From assembly GCF_014773265.1 (NCBI RefSeq), contig NZ_JACWMY010000006.1:186001-250000 (forward strand): DNA of 64,000 nucleotides, read 5' to 3'. A model generated the notes under the pieces. That model was not told where the DNA came from. It saw only the letters and a list, made by a program, of their open reading frames with translations, and searched no databases. The first letter of the stretch is position 1. Every line of letters begins with the position of its first letter. This DNA comes from Mucilaginibacter pankratovii. GTDB lineage: Bacteria > Bacteroidota > Bacteroidia > Sphingobacteriales > Sphingobacteriaceae. The position numbers and the translations under genes were made by a program. Positions 63,767-64,000 of this stretch are shown one piece after another.

Positions 63767-64000
63767 TACACTGATCATCCTCACGCCTGGGTTCCCTGCG
63801 GATGAAACGGATACCACCTGCATTCCCCCGCAGCAGGTTTTTGTAAGGGCACTAAAAGAGAATTATCCAAAGCTTCAAATTATCGTCCTGAGTTTTCAAT
63901 ACCCCTTCGAAGAAAAGGAATATGTGTGGCATGGTATAAAGGTGATTGCCTTTGGCGGGCAGGGGAAGGGTGGCGCGCGCAGGATGCTGATCTGGTTTAA
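63759..64000 (+). CDS. GT-B glycosyltransferase, 5' part only
   Basis: The first ~80 residues are present; the frame is still open at the window end. It begins MPDTLIILTPGFPADETDT, the N-terminal Rossmann-like strand and loop of a GT4-type (GT-B) glycosyltransferase, then PQQVFVRALKENYPKLQIIVLSFQYP and a GGQGKGGARRML loop. ATG at 63759 lies within the end of the ABC gene, so the two are translationally coupled. Sugar donor and acceptor unknown. Confidence 0.75.
   Translation, partial: MPDTLIILTPGFPADETDTTCIPPQQVFVRALKENYPKLQIIVLSFQYPFEEKEYVWHGIKVIAFGGQGKGGARRMLIWF

Overview
The window looks like chromosomal DNA of a Bacteroidota bacterium, most likely family Sphingobacteriaceae (Mucilaginibacter/Pedobacter-like; genus is an inference). 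The reasons are Bacteroidota promoters (TTTG, about 19 nt, TAnnTTTG) and almost no Shine-Dalgarno sequences, DUF4369/TlpA thiol-disulfide proteins, a SecA of about 1,100 residues with an extra insertion, a complete alternative complex III (act) cluster upstream of a cytochrome oxidase cluster, and intergenic spaces full of short inverted repeats. I see no rRNA or tRNA gene, prophage, integron or CRISPR array.

Layout. Bases 1-6.6 kb: the 3' end of a CreD-like membrane protein, a ferritin-like protein, a probable 35-residue micro-gene with a textbook promoter, rlmD, an SDR oxidoreductase and an arginase-fold protein that has lost metal ligands. 6.7-20.4 kb: two tandem TlpA-type proteins, purD, a DUF4365 protein, secA, a SPOR protein coupled to an M20 amidohydrolase, secreted or lipoprotein unknowns and asnS. 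20.5-26.2 kb: a DMT transporter, a REP-associated (Y1) transposase followed by an array of 50-bp hairpin units, dnaG without zinc ligands, yraN and a glutamine-cyclotransferase-like lipoprotein. 26.2-33.4 kb: a CPBP protease, a GlxA-type regulator divergent from two DHFR-like proteins, two DUF805 proteins, a 650-bp gene-free block of palindromic elements, and pgi. 33.4-42.1 kb: prfB with a programmed +1 frameshift, a secreted esterase, a GTGA-coupled unknown/cupin pair, a LytS/LytTR two-component system, a SirB1-like protein, an O-methyltransferase and an outer-membrane barrel. 42.4-60.4 kb: a deoxyhypusine-synthase-like enzyme, then actABCDEF-coxB-coxA-ctaA-cyoE-two subunit III genes-subunit IV-sco-DUF420-CAMC membrane protein, all on the + strand. 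60.5-64 kb: DUF2461, OmpA-like lipoprotein, an ABC exporter, and the start of a GT-B glycosyltransferase that overlaps it.

How the genes work together. The 43.6-60.4 kb cluster encodes one respiratory branch: ACIII oxidises quinol, passes electrons through its c-type hemes, and feeds an aa3-type oxidase. The heme A enzymes (ctaA, cyoE) and a copper chaperone (sco) sit inside the same cluster, several with 1-17 nt overlaps.

The most unusual non-coding content is of three kinds. (1) Degenerate inverted repeats built of short locus-specific words occur between many genes. (2) A transposase-linked hairpin family ends in TTATGGGTAGAAA, occurs 11 times in two clusters and shows compensatory stem changes. 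(3) A 274-bp element is made of two inverted divergent copies of one repeat. These are the best candidates for something not well described.
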